A stretch of DNA of 64,000 bases from Hydrocarboniclastica marina. GTDB lineage: Bacteria > Pseudomonadota > Gammaproteobacteria > Pseudomonadales > Oleiphilaceae. The notes beneath the pieces are model-generated. The model had not been told where the DNA came from, searched no databases, and worked only from the letters and a program-made list of their open reading frames with translations. This document shows positions 47,842 through 57,343 of the stretch, in pieces (within the stretch, counting starts at the first letter, position 1; every line of letters starts with the position of its first letter). A program made the position numbers and the translations under genes. The stretch spans positions 4,074,061 to 4,138,060 of the forward strand of contig NZ_CP031093.1 of NCBI RefSeq assembly GCF_004851605.1, in the 5' to 3' direction.

Positions 47842-50340
47842 TCAGAAATCAAAATCGCTGGTAAAGGACCGCCGCATCAAATACCTGAGCGACTTGTATT
47901 CCTTGTAGTGGGACGTACCGGCATGCTGCTCATCCAGCCGCAGAAAGACCTCCTGGCCGTTGGCCTCGTCCGCCTTGCGGCTCAGCACGAAGCGCACCTG
48001 AAGCTCCCGCTCGCGGGGGTTCTCCGAGGTCAGGTCAAACGACAGCTCGTGACTGTCCGAAATCAACTCCCCTGACTGGGTATAAATCCCGGCCCGCAGG
48101 TGGCGAGGCTGTACTTTCTCGGTAACCGGCCCGGACTGATACAAGGTGACCGCCAGTTGGCCGGAAGTGATCACCGAGCTGGCCCCACGCAGGATGTCCA
48201 CCTCAACGGCGCTGACATCGCTCTGGCGCTTCTTGTTGACCTTCAGGACCGGAATCACCACTTCCTGCAACGATGCGCCGCCATGCACAAAACGGCTGCC
48301 GGAGCCCTTTAGGCGCAGCCGGTTGATGGACTTGGGGATCTGCACCTCCATCTCGCCATCCAGGCCAAGCTGCTCAGACGAGAAGTGATGGAAAGCCGGC
48401 GAGGTGGACAGCCCCTTGCCCAGCACGAAACGACGATCCCGGTAGCGAATATCGTCGCCAGAAACGGCATCGCCCAGGAAATCACTCTCGTCCAGCTCAC
48501 GGTTCTGGTAAATAAAGCCGTGGTCAGCGGTGATTAGAAGGTTGTTGGCGTTGGCGGCCGTAAGCTTCTTGATCAGGCGTATGAGATCAGCCAGGGTCTG
48601 TTCCGCCGCTTCAAAGGCCTGCCCCTCTGAATGCATCTTGTCGCCGGTGTGGTCGATACGGTTGTGGTAGATGTACACCACATCGTTACCCTTGAGCAGC
48701 TCCCGGCTGTCGTCCCGGTTGAGCTGCATAAAATCTTCCGCCTTGACGGCTTGCCCCCGCCCATCCAGGGCGGCCCGCAGGATCTTGGTGCGGTTGGCCG
48801 TGCCCTGTGAGCTCTGGCCATCCACCAGTACCGTGCCGGTATCGTTGTCAGCGATAGCCAGCGATTTGTTAGGCAACAACGCCGCCATACCCAGCTGTGT
48901 ATAGCTGGGCAGGGTTGAGAGTGCCGGCTCAAGCTCCGCGCTGTAACGATCCTCCTGGCGGATAAAGCCGAGCAGCTCATCACCGATCTCGTAGCGCATG
49001 GCGTCGGAAATGATCACGCAGATCCGTTTGTCCTTGCGCAGGTACGGGCGCACCCAATGTTCAAAAAAAGCCTTCTGCTGAACGACCGGATAGGCCTCCC
49101 AGCGCGGGACGGCATCCACGTGAACCTGAAAGCCATCGCCAAGCTTGAGTAGATAGTTGTTGGAATACAGGTTTTCCACCTGCTCACTGAGTTCGCCCAT
49201 CAGCGATGCCTGGCCGGACATGCGCACATGGTAGGTAAACTTGCGGTAGAGCTGATCCAGCTGAAACCAGGTGCGGGTGTATCGCTGAACGCCGTCGGAC
49301 AGGCTGTCCATGGTGAGGCGAGCCTCACCCAGCATCTGGACAAAACGAGCCGCAAACTCGATGGCTTCATACAGGTGGCGGAACTCGCCATACCAGTGGC
49401 CCTGGCGCCGCTGGCGCACCCACAGCGCCACATCACCGCTGGTGACCGTGCGGCCGACCACCGCCCGCACCAGGTCGCTGATAATCTTCTGGTCGATCAG
49501 CCGGAAGTAATCCAGCTCAACCAGGTCTCGGAGGTCTCGTTTACCCAGATCCTGTTCGATGCCCAGAACCTCGGCACACTCAGCAGACAGGGTTTCAAAC
49601 CCCTGCTCGAACTGCCGGCTGTCCTTCCAGCGTTTGAGGAACACCAAGGCGTCGCCGGTCAGTTTAACCTCGCCATCCGTACCCATGGCGTAGCAGGACT
49701 TAAACAGCTCAATCACGAAGTCGCGCAGGCTGGGTTCAATGGCCTCATAGCCGTAGAAACGGGTCAGTTGTTCCCACCAGAAGCTATCCAGACCGCACCG
49801 TTCAATCAGCCTGATGCCATCGTCGCGCCCTTCCGCCAATTGCTGCAGCAGGGTTTCCACCACCGAGTCCATACGGGGCTCGCTACCGGCACACACGGCC
49901 AGCATCTTCAGGCGCAATTGGCCAGCGGTGTCATCCGGCTTCAGCAGCTTCTTCAACGCCTCCTTGCGCTTGTTCGCCTGAAAGAACTCCGCGTGGGCCT
50001 GGGCTACCTCGGCAAACTCCAGGCCCAATTCCAGCTCGGACAGCCAGATGGCCGCCTGGTCAGTCCGGAACTCGCCGTGGGCCAGCTGTACGTCCAGCAA
50101 CCAGTTATCCAGGTCCTCCGGTTGTGGCCCCTCCTTGTACAAAAGGAATTTCTGTTCCGGTGACTCCCGCAGGATGCGATGTTTCAGACCGTACTCGTTG
50201 TTGGCGATTTCGGCCTTTTCTACGTCAGGAATGGAAACCGCCTCGAAGTCACCGCGCAGCTCGTGTTTGGTGTCGTACCAAAACACGATTCGGTGCTTAT
50301 CGAACAGTCGGCTCAGAGCCTGGCTAATACGGCCACTCAT
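47842..50340 (-). CDS. pglZ: BREX protein PglZ (alkaline phosphatase fold)
   Basis: An 832-residue PglZ of BREX type A. The alkaline-phosphatase-fold motifs are VIISDAMRYEIGDE near residue 440 and ITADHGFIYQN near residue 603. PglZ is essential for BREX and is predicted to be a phosphodiesterase/phosphatase. Its ATG overlaps the pglX stop by four bases (ATGA). Confidence 0.94.
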   Translation of the reverse strand: MSGRISQALSRLFDKHRIVFWYDTKHELRGDFEAVSIPDVEKAEIANNEYGLKHRILRESPEQKFLLYKEGPQPEDLDNWLLDVQLAHGEFRTDQAAIWLSELELGLEFAEVAQAHAEFFQANKRKEALKKLLKPDDTAGQLRLKMLAVCAGSEPRMDSVVETLLQQLAEGRDDGIRLIERCGLDSFWWEQLTRFYGYEAIEPSLRDFVIELFKSCYAMGTDGEVKLTGDALVFLKRWKDSRQFEQGFETLSAECAEVLGIEQDLGKRDLRDLVELDYFRLIDQKIISDLVRAVVGRTVTSGDVALWVRQRRQGHWYGEFRHLYEAIEFAARFVQMLGEARLTMDSLSDGVQRYTRTWFQLDQLYRKFTYHVRMSGQASLMGELSEQVENLYSNNYLLKLGDGFQVHVDAVPRWEAYPVVQQKAFFEHWVRPYLRKDKRICVIISDAMRYEIGDELLGFIRQEDRYSAELEPALSTLPSYTQLGMAALLPNKSLAIADNDTGTVLVDGQSSQGTANRTKILRAALDGRGQAVKAEDFMQLNRDDSRELLKGNDVVYIYHNRIDHTGDKMHSEGQAFEAAEQTLADLIRLIKKLTAANANNLLITADHGFIYQNRELDESDFLGDAVSGDDIRYRDRRFVLGKGLSTSPAFHHFSSEQLGLDGEMEVQIPKSINRLRLKGSGSRFVHGGASLQEVVIPVLKVNKKRQSDVSAVEVDILRGASSVITSGQLAVTLYQSGPVTEKVQPRHLRAGIYTQSGELISDSHELSFDLTSENPRERELQVRFVLSRKADEANGQEVFLRLDEQHAGTSHYKEYKSLRYLMRRSFTSDFDF

Positions 50341-53300
50341 TGACTTAACCCGGTAATCTTTTTCAAAGCGTCGCCAAATCTCGGATAGTTGGCCTTCACC
50401 CCGTCATCGAGATCGATTTCCACCTGTTCGGTGGCCAGGGGGTAGAGCACGTCCCGCTCGTAGTCATCCAGTTCGGCGAGGATCTTGTTGATCTTCTCGA
50501 TCTCTTTCAGGGCCTTGGTCTTATCACCCTGGGAGGCCCCGGCGCTGATACTGACGGCTTCTAGGTAGTTCTTCCGGGCTTGCAGCTTTTCGTCTTTGAA
50601 ATCGCGCAGATACTCTAGCACCGTGCCCACCGTGTGGGGTTGGTAGCGGTGCATGTAGATCAGCGCATTGAACGAGCCCTTAGGTGAAGAGAACAGCCAG
50701 TAGATGGGGCGTTTCTTGTAACGGCGCACGTGGTCGTTGTAGAAGTCCTTCAGGAAGTACTTGCGGATGTCCTTACCCAGCGCCTGCTCGACAAAGCGAA
50801 GGTTTTTGTCATAGTGCTCTTCGCCAAAGGCGATGCGCAGGAATTCACGGAAGCGCTCAGTGATGTCGTCGGTGAACCAGTCGCCATCAAGCATAGGGAT
50901 GACATTGTCATCATCCGCCGGGAAGCTCGGCTCCGGGATCTGCTTCAGGTAGTCCTCGACCGTTTCTCCCTGATTGGCCAGGACCAGCCCCGGTTTGTCC
51001 AGCGCGTAGCGACCGAACATGCAACCCACGGCATATGACACAAGATCACGCATGGTGTCGGCCAGAAGAAGTGACTCCAGCTCTTCCTCACTTTTGTTGT
51101 TGCCGTACCGGTAGTGAGGATTGCAGGTCAGAGTGACTTCCTCCAAAGGTACATCTGGTGTCAACTCATCCTGCAGGCCATAGGCATCAATGAAGATGCG
51201 GTTGTTCTCTTCCTCCAGCTTTTGCATTTCAAGCGTTATTTCTCGCCAATAGGCCCGAAGGTCCGCATAGCTGGACGCAGTTGTCCTGCCGCGATGCTCG
51301 GGCGAGAGTAGCGGGAGCCTTTTGAAATTCCACGAAGTTTCAAAAGCATCCCAGTCTGACTTTGAAAGCTCTGAAAGCCTAGCCACGACAATGTCTGCAT
51401 CGACGTCTTTATACGGAATGCGTGCAATGTCACCTACTTGAAAAGTTACAGTTGGATTCAAAACATCGATGTATTTCGTGGCGAGCTTGCTCGACAAGAG
51501 TCCCAGGACAGAAAGACGCTTCTGCGGTTCAGGAAATCCCGAAGACCCTTTCACATCAAAGATAAAACCGTGAGGACTAAGTCGCGCTCCGAAACCACCC
51601 GTCTTGATGTCTGACCAGGTGACACCCTCTCTGAAGTAGAATTCTCGATTGATTACCCGACCATTAGAGCCAACCCTGGCGCCAGGTGTATTGTCGATAT
51701 AATCACAAATGGCTTTTCCTCGATCTTCGAAATTAACCACAAATATGAAGTTGCCACTCCACTTCCGAAACGGACCACCTTTATTGTACGGAAACCATTT
51801 TGCACCTGAACTTTGAGCTTCGCTTTCAGAACGACAATCAAAATTAATTTTATCTAGTCCAACTTCACTCCAAACTCGAAGAAACAGATCATTGTTGGTC
51901 GTCGCCATACCTTGTCTTGGTTTGGCAATCTCACCAATTCTTTCGGGTAATAGAAATGTTTCACGTAACCGCCTGCCAGCGCTATACGCAATGGGCCTTC
52001 CAGGAATCTTGATGAATTCATCACCGCTTGCTCGATACACATAAGATAGCGACTGGTCTTGAATAGCAGCGAGAGCGCGCTGTGACATTTCTTTCTCGCC
52101 TCCATTGAAGTTCAGGAGACTAATAAAATTTGCGCGATAACCGGATTCGTTACGGTTTATAAAGTTGTACGCTGCGATTTGTACGGTAGCACCGGAAAAT
52201 CCGGTTAGCGGGAGTTCTACAACATTAGTTAGCGTAGTATCTTCTGTGATGAAAGCTCTGAGCCTTTCGTGTGACGAAATGAACATCCACACATGCGGGC
52301 TCATTATTCCGATCCTTGCGAGTGGCGCCCCCAAGAGAGAACAGCGAGGGACGAACGCTGCAAAAAGGTCGGATTTATAGTTAGGATATGTCTCTTTCAA
52401 CCAAGATGAAAGCGAATCATTCATCCCTTTCGTGCCCATATATGGCGGATTGGCCACAACCACATGATATTTGGGCGATAGCGCCTCGACCATTTTTAGA
52501 ACGGTTAGGAGACGCGCCTGTACCTCCCGTTGCAGAAGGTCGTCACCGGGACCCTGGTCATCGACCACCCGCAACAATTCAGCTGCATTGCTTAGCTGCG
52601 GTAAGATCAGCGAGCCGAAATTCTTCGCTTGCTCGAACTGCCCCAAAGTCTCACGCAGCTCGTCAGTGAAAAGATCCTTGCCCACCAGAGAAGCCACGTC
52701 GTGCATCTCAGCCTCGGTAAAGGTCACGTTCTGCAGAACGACAACATTCGGCTGGACCGGCTTCCGAAAGAACCGCCGTTGCTTGGCCCGTGCCTTCATC
52801 GTCAATGCAAAAGCAGCCAGTTCACCGGCACGCTCGTCGACCTCGATGCCGTAAAGGTTATGAGTCAGAATCTTGGCTGGAATATCGCTAGGCTCGTAAC
52901 CTTCCTCCTCATAAATGGCATACAGCAAATCGAAGGCATACGTCAGCATATGTCCCGATCCGCAGGCCGGGTCGCAGATCTTGATCTCTTCGGGGCTGCT
53001 GATGCGGAGAAAATCAGTTTCTGTTTCCTCCGGCTTGATGTAGTAATCCATCTTCTTAGTTAAGCCAGAATCAGGACGGTTGAGCATCCAGAGGCGTCCC
53101 AGCGAGTTTTCCACCAAATAGCGGACAATCCAGTGCGGCGTGAACAGCTGGGTCGCCGCCGGAATATTTTCCGGTGTGACCTTCTTGTTCTTCTTCAGAT
53201 CAACAAATACTTGGTCTTTCTTCTCAGAAATATAGAACTGATACAGCCAGCCTATGACCTCAACATCTTCACACGCATCCGGCGTCATGGCTTCGCGGGT

Positions 53301-53843
53301 ATAGGCCAGGATCGAGTTGCCGGATAGCAGATCATCCGGCATCAAAAGCTCGGTGTAATCGTCAATGCGCTCGAACAGGAACGGCATGGCGCTGTGCCAA
53401 TAGTTACAGGCAGCTACAACCAGCAGGCGATAGGCTTCCCCCTGCGGGTCCTGACTGGGTGTCTTTCCATCCAGGAGGGCGAAGATCTTTTGACGGGTTG
53501 ACTCCGACACCATTTCCTCATCGATGTGGCCCATCTTGGCATCGGCCAGGATCTCGGGCTGGAACTGCCCCTCAGCGGGTGAAACCACGCCAATGCGGTT
53601 ATAACGGTTCACATCCATAAAACGCAGGGCGCAGAAACGGTTGAACCAGATATAGGCCACCCGCTCAATAACCTGCTCTTTGCCTTGATCGGTTACCGCC
53701 TCTTCCAGCTTTTTAATCGCCTGCGGCCTTTCTCGCCGGGCGGGACTCTCATCGGCCAATACCAGTTTGAGCTTGGCTGTAACCTGTTCGAGCAGGCTCC
53801 GGCGAGCGAATTGGGCGAATTTTTTAAGTTTCGATGTTTCCAT
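50337..53843 (-). CDS. pglX: BREX adenine-specific DNA methyltransferase PglX
   Basis: An 1168-residue methyltransferase. The SAM motif is DPACGSGHML near residues 289-298 and the catalytic motif is NPPY near residue 463 (VVVANPPYMGTKG). It methylates host DNA at a non-palindromic site to mark self, and it is required for defence. The long C-terminal half carries target recognition and is where the sequence is most AT-rich. The site it recognises cannot be read from sequence. It lies three bp after the nuclease gene. Confidence 0.95.
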   Translation of the reverse strand: METSKLKKFAQFARRSLLEQVTAKLKLVLADESPARRERPQAIKKLEEAVTDQGKEQVIERVAYIWFNRFCALRFMDVNRYNRIGVVSPAEGQFQPEILADAKMGHIDEEMVSESTRQKIFALLDGKTPSQDPQGEAYRLLVVAACNYWHSAMPFLFERIDDYTELLMPDDLLSGNSILAYTREAMTPDACEDVEVIGWLYQFYISEKKDQVFVDLKKNKKVTPENIPAATQLFTPHWIVRYLVENSLGRLWMLNRPDSGLTKKMDYYIKPEETETDFLRISSPEEIKICDPACGSGHMLTYAFDLLYAIYEEEGYEPSDIPAKILTHNLYGIEVDERAGELAAFALTMKARAKQRRFFRKPVQPNVVVLQNVTFTEAEMHDVASLVGKDLFTDELRETLGQFEQAKNFGSLILPQLSNAAELLRVVDDQGPGDDLLQREVQARLLTVLKMVEALSPKYHVVVANPPYMGTKGMNDSLSSWLKETYPNYKSDLFAAFVPRCSLLGAPLARIGIMSPHVWMFISSHERLRAFITEDTTLTNVVELPLTGFSGATVQIAAYNFINRNESGYRANFISLLNFNGGEKEMSQRALAAIQDQSLSYVYRASGDEFIKIPGRPIAYSAGRRLRETFLLPERIGEIAKPRQGMATTNNDLFLRVWSEVGLDKINFDCRSESEAQSSGAKWFPYNKGGPFRKWSGNFIFVVNFEDRGKAICDYIDNTPGARVGSNGRVINREFYFREGVTWSDIKTGGFGARLSPHGFIFDVKGSSGFPEPQKRLSVLGLLSSKLATKYIDVLNPTVTFQVGDIARIPYKDVDADIVVARLSELSKSDWDAFETSWNFKRLPLLSPEHRGRTTASSYADLRAYWREITLEMQKLEEENNRIFIDAYGLQDELTPDVPLEEVTLTCNPHYRYGNNKSEEELESLLLADTMRDLVSYAVGCMFGRYALDKPGLVLANQGETVEDYLKQIPEPSFPADDDNVIPMLDGDWFTDDITERFREFLRIAFGEEHYDKNLRFVEQALGKDIRKYFLKDFYNDHVRRYKKRPIYWLFSSPKGSFNALIYMHRYQPHTVGTVLEYLRDFKDEKLQARKNYLEAVSISAGASQGDKTKALKEIEKINKILAELDDYERDVLYPLATEQVEIDLDDGVKANYPRFGDALKKITGLSQ

Positions 53844-53846
53844 GAA

Positions 53847-54344
53847 TTAGGCTCCCGCACTTATTCTGCGGACGGTATGGGTTCCAAATTGTTTCTTGTA
53901 CTGGTCCAGGTTGAGAATGACACACGCCTGTGCAAACGGCAGAGACCAGTCTTTGTGATTCAACGGCAGGCAGCGGTGCAGCTCATCTTGTTTGGCGAGC
54001 AGCAATGCGGGATCGAGCGCGGCCATGGAAAGCAGGACGACATAATGAACTGGTTTTCCCACCTTACCGCTGAGTACTCGGAACCAGAGGCTGTCTCTAT
54101 ACTTCCCCGCTAAATCGGGTATCAAATTGCCACTGACGAGCTTTTGTCTGAATGCTTCAGGATTGGCCGAGACAGGGTTATCAGGGTCTTTTACTTCCAC
54201 AAAAACGAAGCGATCCTCATACTCCGCAATAAAATCAACTCGCTTCATGGTGCTTTGCCCATGTAGCGAGTCGTCATCGAAGCGAACGGCCTCAATAGCA
54301 TCGCTGAAATTGAATTCCAGGTCGTCTTCAGAGAAAAGAGTCAT
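53847..54344 (-). CDS. Predicted PD-(D/E)XK nuclease, partner of the ATPase
   Basis: A 165-residue protein. A PD-(D/E)XK core is visible: E18 in an N-terminal helix, D37 in MKRVDFIAEYEDR, and E50-V-K52 in FVFVEVKDPDNP. This order and spacing fit a restriction-endonuclease fold. Its ATG overlaps the stop of the upstream ATPase (ATGA), so the two are made together and probably act as one module. No zinc finger or DNA-binding domain is seen. Function in phage defence is inferred from the site within BREX. Confidence 0.62.
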   Translation of the reverse strand: MTLFSEDDLEFNFSDAIEAVRFDDDSLHGQSTMKRVDFIAEYEDRFVFVEVKDPDNPVSANPEAFRQKLVSGNLIPDLAGKYRDSLWFRVLSGKVGKPVHYVVLLSMAALDPALLLAKQDELHRCLPLNHKDWSLPFAQACVILNLDQYKKQFGTHTVRRISAGA

Positions 54345-55507
54345 GCTTTGCCCCCGAGCGAGCGCTTGATCTCTTCGTCGTACAGGTCATTGAACGTGTT
54401 CGCTATGGCATTGTTATCCAGCTCTTTATAGCTATTCGCTGACTGAAGAGTGACTTGGCCACCCTTGTTGACCAGTGCATGGAAGCGAATATGATCTCCC
54501 TGCCCTGGGCGGGCCAGGAGATCAAACCATTTGAGCAGTACATAATCATGGGTGGCGAGAATGACCTGCTGGTTATTTCGCGCCAACTCCAGAAGAACCT
54601 GAACAAGCAGCTTCATCAGCTTGGGGTTCATATTAGATTCCGGCTCGTCCCAGAACAGTGGTCCACTGGACCCAGGAGACAGCACGCCGTTACTTAGCAA
54701 CCTGTGCAGAATACCGATCTTCCTGAAGCCTTCCGCTGTCATGCTGCTGGAGTACTGACGACCGCTTTCTGCAACGAACTCCGTCACTGTGGAGTCCTGA
54801 TACGCTTGGGCGGACTTGGAATTGGTTCGTTTAGGAGAGGGCTTTTCTCGATATTCACCTGGCTGGAAGCAGAAGCCGCCGTTTTCCCACTGGTAGCGGC
54901 CACCAATCAGGCTGACCAATTGCGGAATAATCGAACTCAACCTCGGATCTTCGTTGATTCGCGCGTCCAGGTCTTCACCACTGGATTTGCTCAGGGCTTT
55001 AGCAAGATCGACGTAGCCATCATCAAATATCAGCTCGACCGTTTTCTGGTCGTGTGTTTCGTCAGCCATACTCTTGACCAGAGAGAGCACCTCTTTGGTG
55101 GGGATAAACACCGGCTCAGCTCGGTACTTGGCGTAGCTTTGCGAATCCTTGATCGAAAGCTCAGAGGAGTTGTTGAAAAAGGTCGCGTTGACCTTCTGCC
55201 CCTCTGCAAACTGCGCGGTTAAACTCGCGTGTTCCCTGGCCCCGTGAAGGTGCATCTTCCCGAGCTTGTCATTCAGAGGCATGAACAGGCGTAAGAACTT
55301 GGCCGTCAAAGCCGCTTCGAGCTCGGCTTTACCAAGATCCGGTTTGGCCTTGAAAAGGGATGCGCCCGCACAAAGCCCGTAGGCCGCCTTGAGCAAGTGG
55401 GTTTTGCCAGTACCGTTTTCACCAATGATCACGTTGATCTTGGATGAGAAATCGATGTCCAGACCACCGAATGACGTAAAGTTTTTGAGTTCAAGCCGGT
55501 CTATCAT
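54341..55507 (-). CDS. AAA-family (RecF/ABC-like) ATPase embedded in BREX
   Basis: A 388-residue ATPase. It starts MIDRLELKNFTSFGGLDIDF and has Walker A IGENGTGKTHLL (residues 28-39), Walker B LFWDEPESN near 287 and an H-loop VILATHDYVLL near 320, the arrangement of AAA_15/AAA_21 defence ATPases. The ATG at 55507 with GGGAAG is preferred to a frame opening 117 bp upstream. It overlaps the nuclease gene. The pair resembles other two-gene ATPase-plus-effector systems (such as PARIS), but the effector here is a nuclease and not a Toprim protein. Confidence 0.78.
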   Translation of the reverse strand: MIDRLELKNFTSFGGLDIDFSSKINVIIGENGTGKTHLLKAAYGLCAGASLFKAKPDLGKAELEAALTAKFLRLFMPLNDKLGKMHLHGAREHASLTAQFAEGQKVNATFFNNSSELSIKDSQSYAKYRAEPVFIPTKEVLSLVKSMADETHDQKTVELIFDDGYVDLAKALSKSSGEDLDARINEDPRLSSIIPQLVSLIGGRYQWENGGFCFQPGEYREKPSPKRTNSKSAQAYQDSTVTEFVAESGRQYSSSMTAEGFRKIGILHRLLSNGVLSPGSSGPLFWDEPESNMNPKLMKLLVQVLLELARNNQQVILATHDYVLLKWFDLLARPGQGDHIRFHALVNKGGQVTLQSANSYKELDNNAIANTFNDLYDEEIKRSLGGKA

Positions 55508-55632
55508 TTTTACTTCCCGATTGTTCACTATCCCCTGACCCAGTACCCAGTCGGCCACGGCCCTCACTTGCACGCGGAAATACGCTCGCCGCTCGTATCC
55601 GCTCGTATTTTTCGTGCGCCGCACGTATTTTA

Positions 55633-57303
55633 TCAGCTTCGCTCATATCGGGTCCCCTTGCCCTGGCCTACCGGGCGTATCACGCCCTTGTCTTTCAAGC
55701 GGTTGAGCAGCCGAGTGGCCTGGAAAGGGCTGATATGGCACAGATCAGCGGCATCCGCTCGTTTGATGCTGCCGTGGGTATCGATGAAATTCAGCACCAT
55801 TTGCTCCTGCTGGATGGCATCGAAGCCTGCCTGGCGCACATAGGCGGCCTTTTGCCCCGCCCCCTGGTAGACCTTGGCGCTCAGGGTGTAGGTGCGGCCC
55901 TTGCCGGTGCCATGGGCTTCCACCATGCCGGCTTCCACCAGCTTTTCCAGGGTGCCCCGGACCACAGTTTCGGGCTTCTGTACTGACTTGGCCAAATCCG
56001 CCGTTCTTAAGCGCCGCTCATTGCGCAGCCGGGACAGGATAATCAAGCTATCGATGGGCATGGCGGCGCCGGTCTGTTCCTCGCGCTCGACGATCATGCG
56101 CAGGAACTCGGCGTCTGCGTCCGCTGCGCTCATGCGCACGGAGACCGTGTGAGCGGATGACATGGAGTAGTCGGGGGCGGTACGCCCGTAGCGGAGCATG
56201 CCTTCGAAGATCCGGTCGATACCCCGGCCAGTGCGTTCGGCCAGGCCAATGCGCTTGATAATGTCAGCCAGTAAGGGGTTACGGGAGCGAGGGTCAGCTA
56301 CCAGAAGGTTGTCCAGGTTGACGCCTTCCACAAATCCACCCGGGTTGCTGATGCTCAGGCCGTCGTCGTCCAGTTTGACGTGCACGGCACCCAGGGCGCT
56401 GTAGTCACGGTGGACCAGGGCATTCACGAAGGCTTCCCGGAAGGCCCGGCGGTCGAAGTTGGGGATGGGCACACGAAACAGCCCGACCTGAATCTCCTCT
56501 TCTTCCACCCGGGCCCGGAACAGCACTTCGACCTCTTCAAAAGTCTCCAGCAGCGGTTTGCGGTAGAACTCATTGACCAGGACATCGGTACCGCGCAGCA
56601 CCTGGAAGGCTACCTCGTGGGAGGGCAGATGTTGCCGAAGCTGCATGTCGTTCCCCAGCAGCAACAGGCCTGCAACTGTGGGGCGGCGCATGCCTCCCAC
56701 GCTCACAGTCAGCCCCAGGGCGCCGTCCAGCTCATCGTCCGCCAGGGGAATCAGGCTCTGGTCGCCACCGTATTTCTTGATGGCGTTGCGGATGCGAATG
56801 CGCTGTATCGGGTCCAGGTCCTCAACCGCCAGGTTTTCCAACGGTAGAGCGGAGGGGTCCGTTACGCCCAGGCTGGACTGGCGCTGAACAAACTCATGGG
56901 GGTAGAAGGGCACGGCCTCCGGGGTGCCGTCCATTCTGAGGCGACGACGCTGTAGAAGGCCATCCGAGGTGGATACCAACTGCCGGGATTTGGGCACTTG
57001 GATTCTGGCGATGGGTTGCCCTTCCAGTTCCAGGGCCTCAACGCGCACAGCCAGCGAGGGGATGGTCTTATTGGCAATCAGTGCTGGCAGGCCGGCGAGG
57101 TTGCGGTGGTTGGCATGCAGCCCAGTCGGGGTGCCATCGTCTTCAACGCCCAGGAACAAGTCACCGCCCTCGGTGTTGGCCAGGGCCACCACTGCGGCCA
57201 CCAGATCCCGGTCTGGCAGGCTTTTGACGTCGCTCTTGAATTCGACGGCAAGGCTTTCGCCGCCGCGAATGAGCGCCTGGATTTCCTGTTCGGCTTCGTG
57301 CAT
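55633..57303 (-). CDS. AlbA_2-domain ATP-binding protein (Schlafen-like) in BREX
   Basis: A 556-residue protein. The N-terminus is an AlbA_2/Schlafen-type domain (GGESLAVEFKSDV ... VVALANTEGGDLFLGVEDDG), followed by a GHKL-like ATPase segment (SNPGGFVEGVN, RTGRGIDRIFEGM) and two winged-helix segments at the C-terminus. Related proteins regulate transcription or act in defence. The ATG at 57303 with GGGGAT is preferred to an upstream start overlapping brxC. It lies between brxC and the ATPase pair, an accessory slot often filled differently in BREX loci. Confidence 0.75.
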   Translation of the reverse strand: MHEAEQEIQALIRGGESLAVEFKSDVKSLPDRDLVAAVVALANTEGGDLFLGVEDDGTPTGLHANHRNLAGLPALIANKTIPSLAVRVEALELEGQPIARIQVPKSRQLVSTSDGLLQRRRLRMDGTPEAVPFYPHEFVQRQSSLGVTDPSALPLENLAVEDLDPIQRIRIRNAIKKYGGDQSLIPLADDELDGALGLTVSVGGMRRPTVAGLLLLGNDMQLRQHLPSHEVAFQVLRGTDVLVNEFYRKPLLETFEEVEVLFRARVEEEEIQVGLFRVPIPNFDRRAFREAFVNALVHRDYSALGAVHVKLDDDGLSISNPGGFVEGVNLDNLLVADPRSRNPLLADIIKRIGLAERTGRGIDRIFEGMLRYGRTAPDYSMSSAHTVSVRMSAADADAEFLRMIVEREEQTGAAMPIDSLIILSRLRNERRLRTADLAKSVQKPETVVRGTLEKLVEAGMVEAHGTGKGRTYTLSAKVYQGAGQKAAYVRQAGFDAIQQEQMVLNFIDTHGSIKRADAADLCHISPFQATRLLNRLKDKGVIRPVGQGKGTRYERS

Positions 57304-57343
57304 GGCTATCCCCAACTTTGACCGATTAAACGGTTCGGCACGC

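Noticed and set aside
51955..51970. parS-like TGTTTCACGTAACC inside pglX
   Set aside because: Only the first half matches the parS palindrome, and it lies in a coding region of the island.
53847..55507. PARIS (AriA/AriB) identity for the BREX-embedded pair
   Set aside because: The smaller protein shows a PD-(D/E)XK pattern and not a Toprim fold, so PARIS does not fit.
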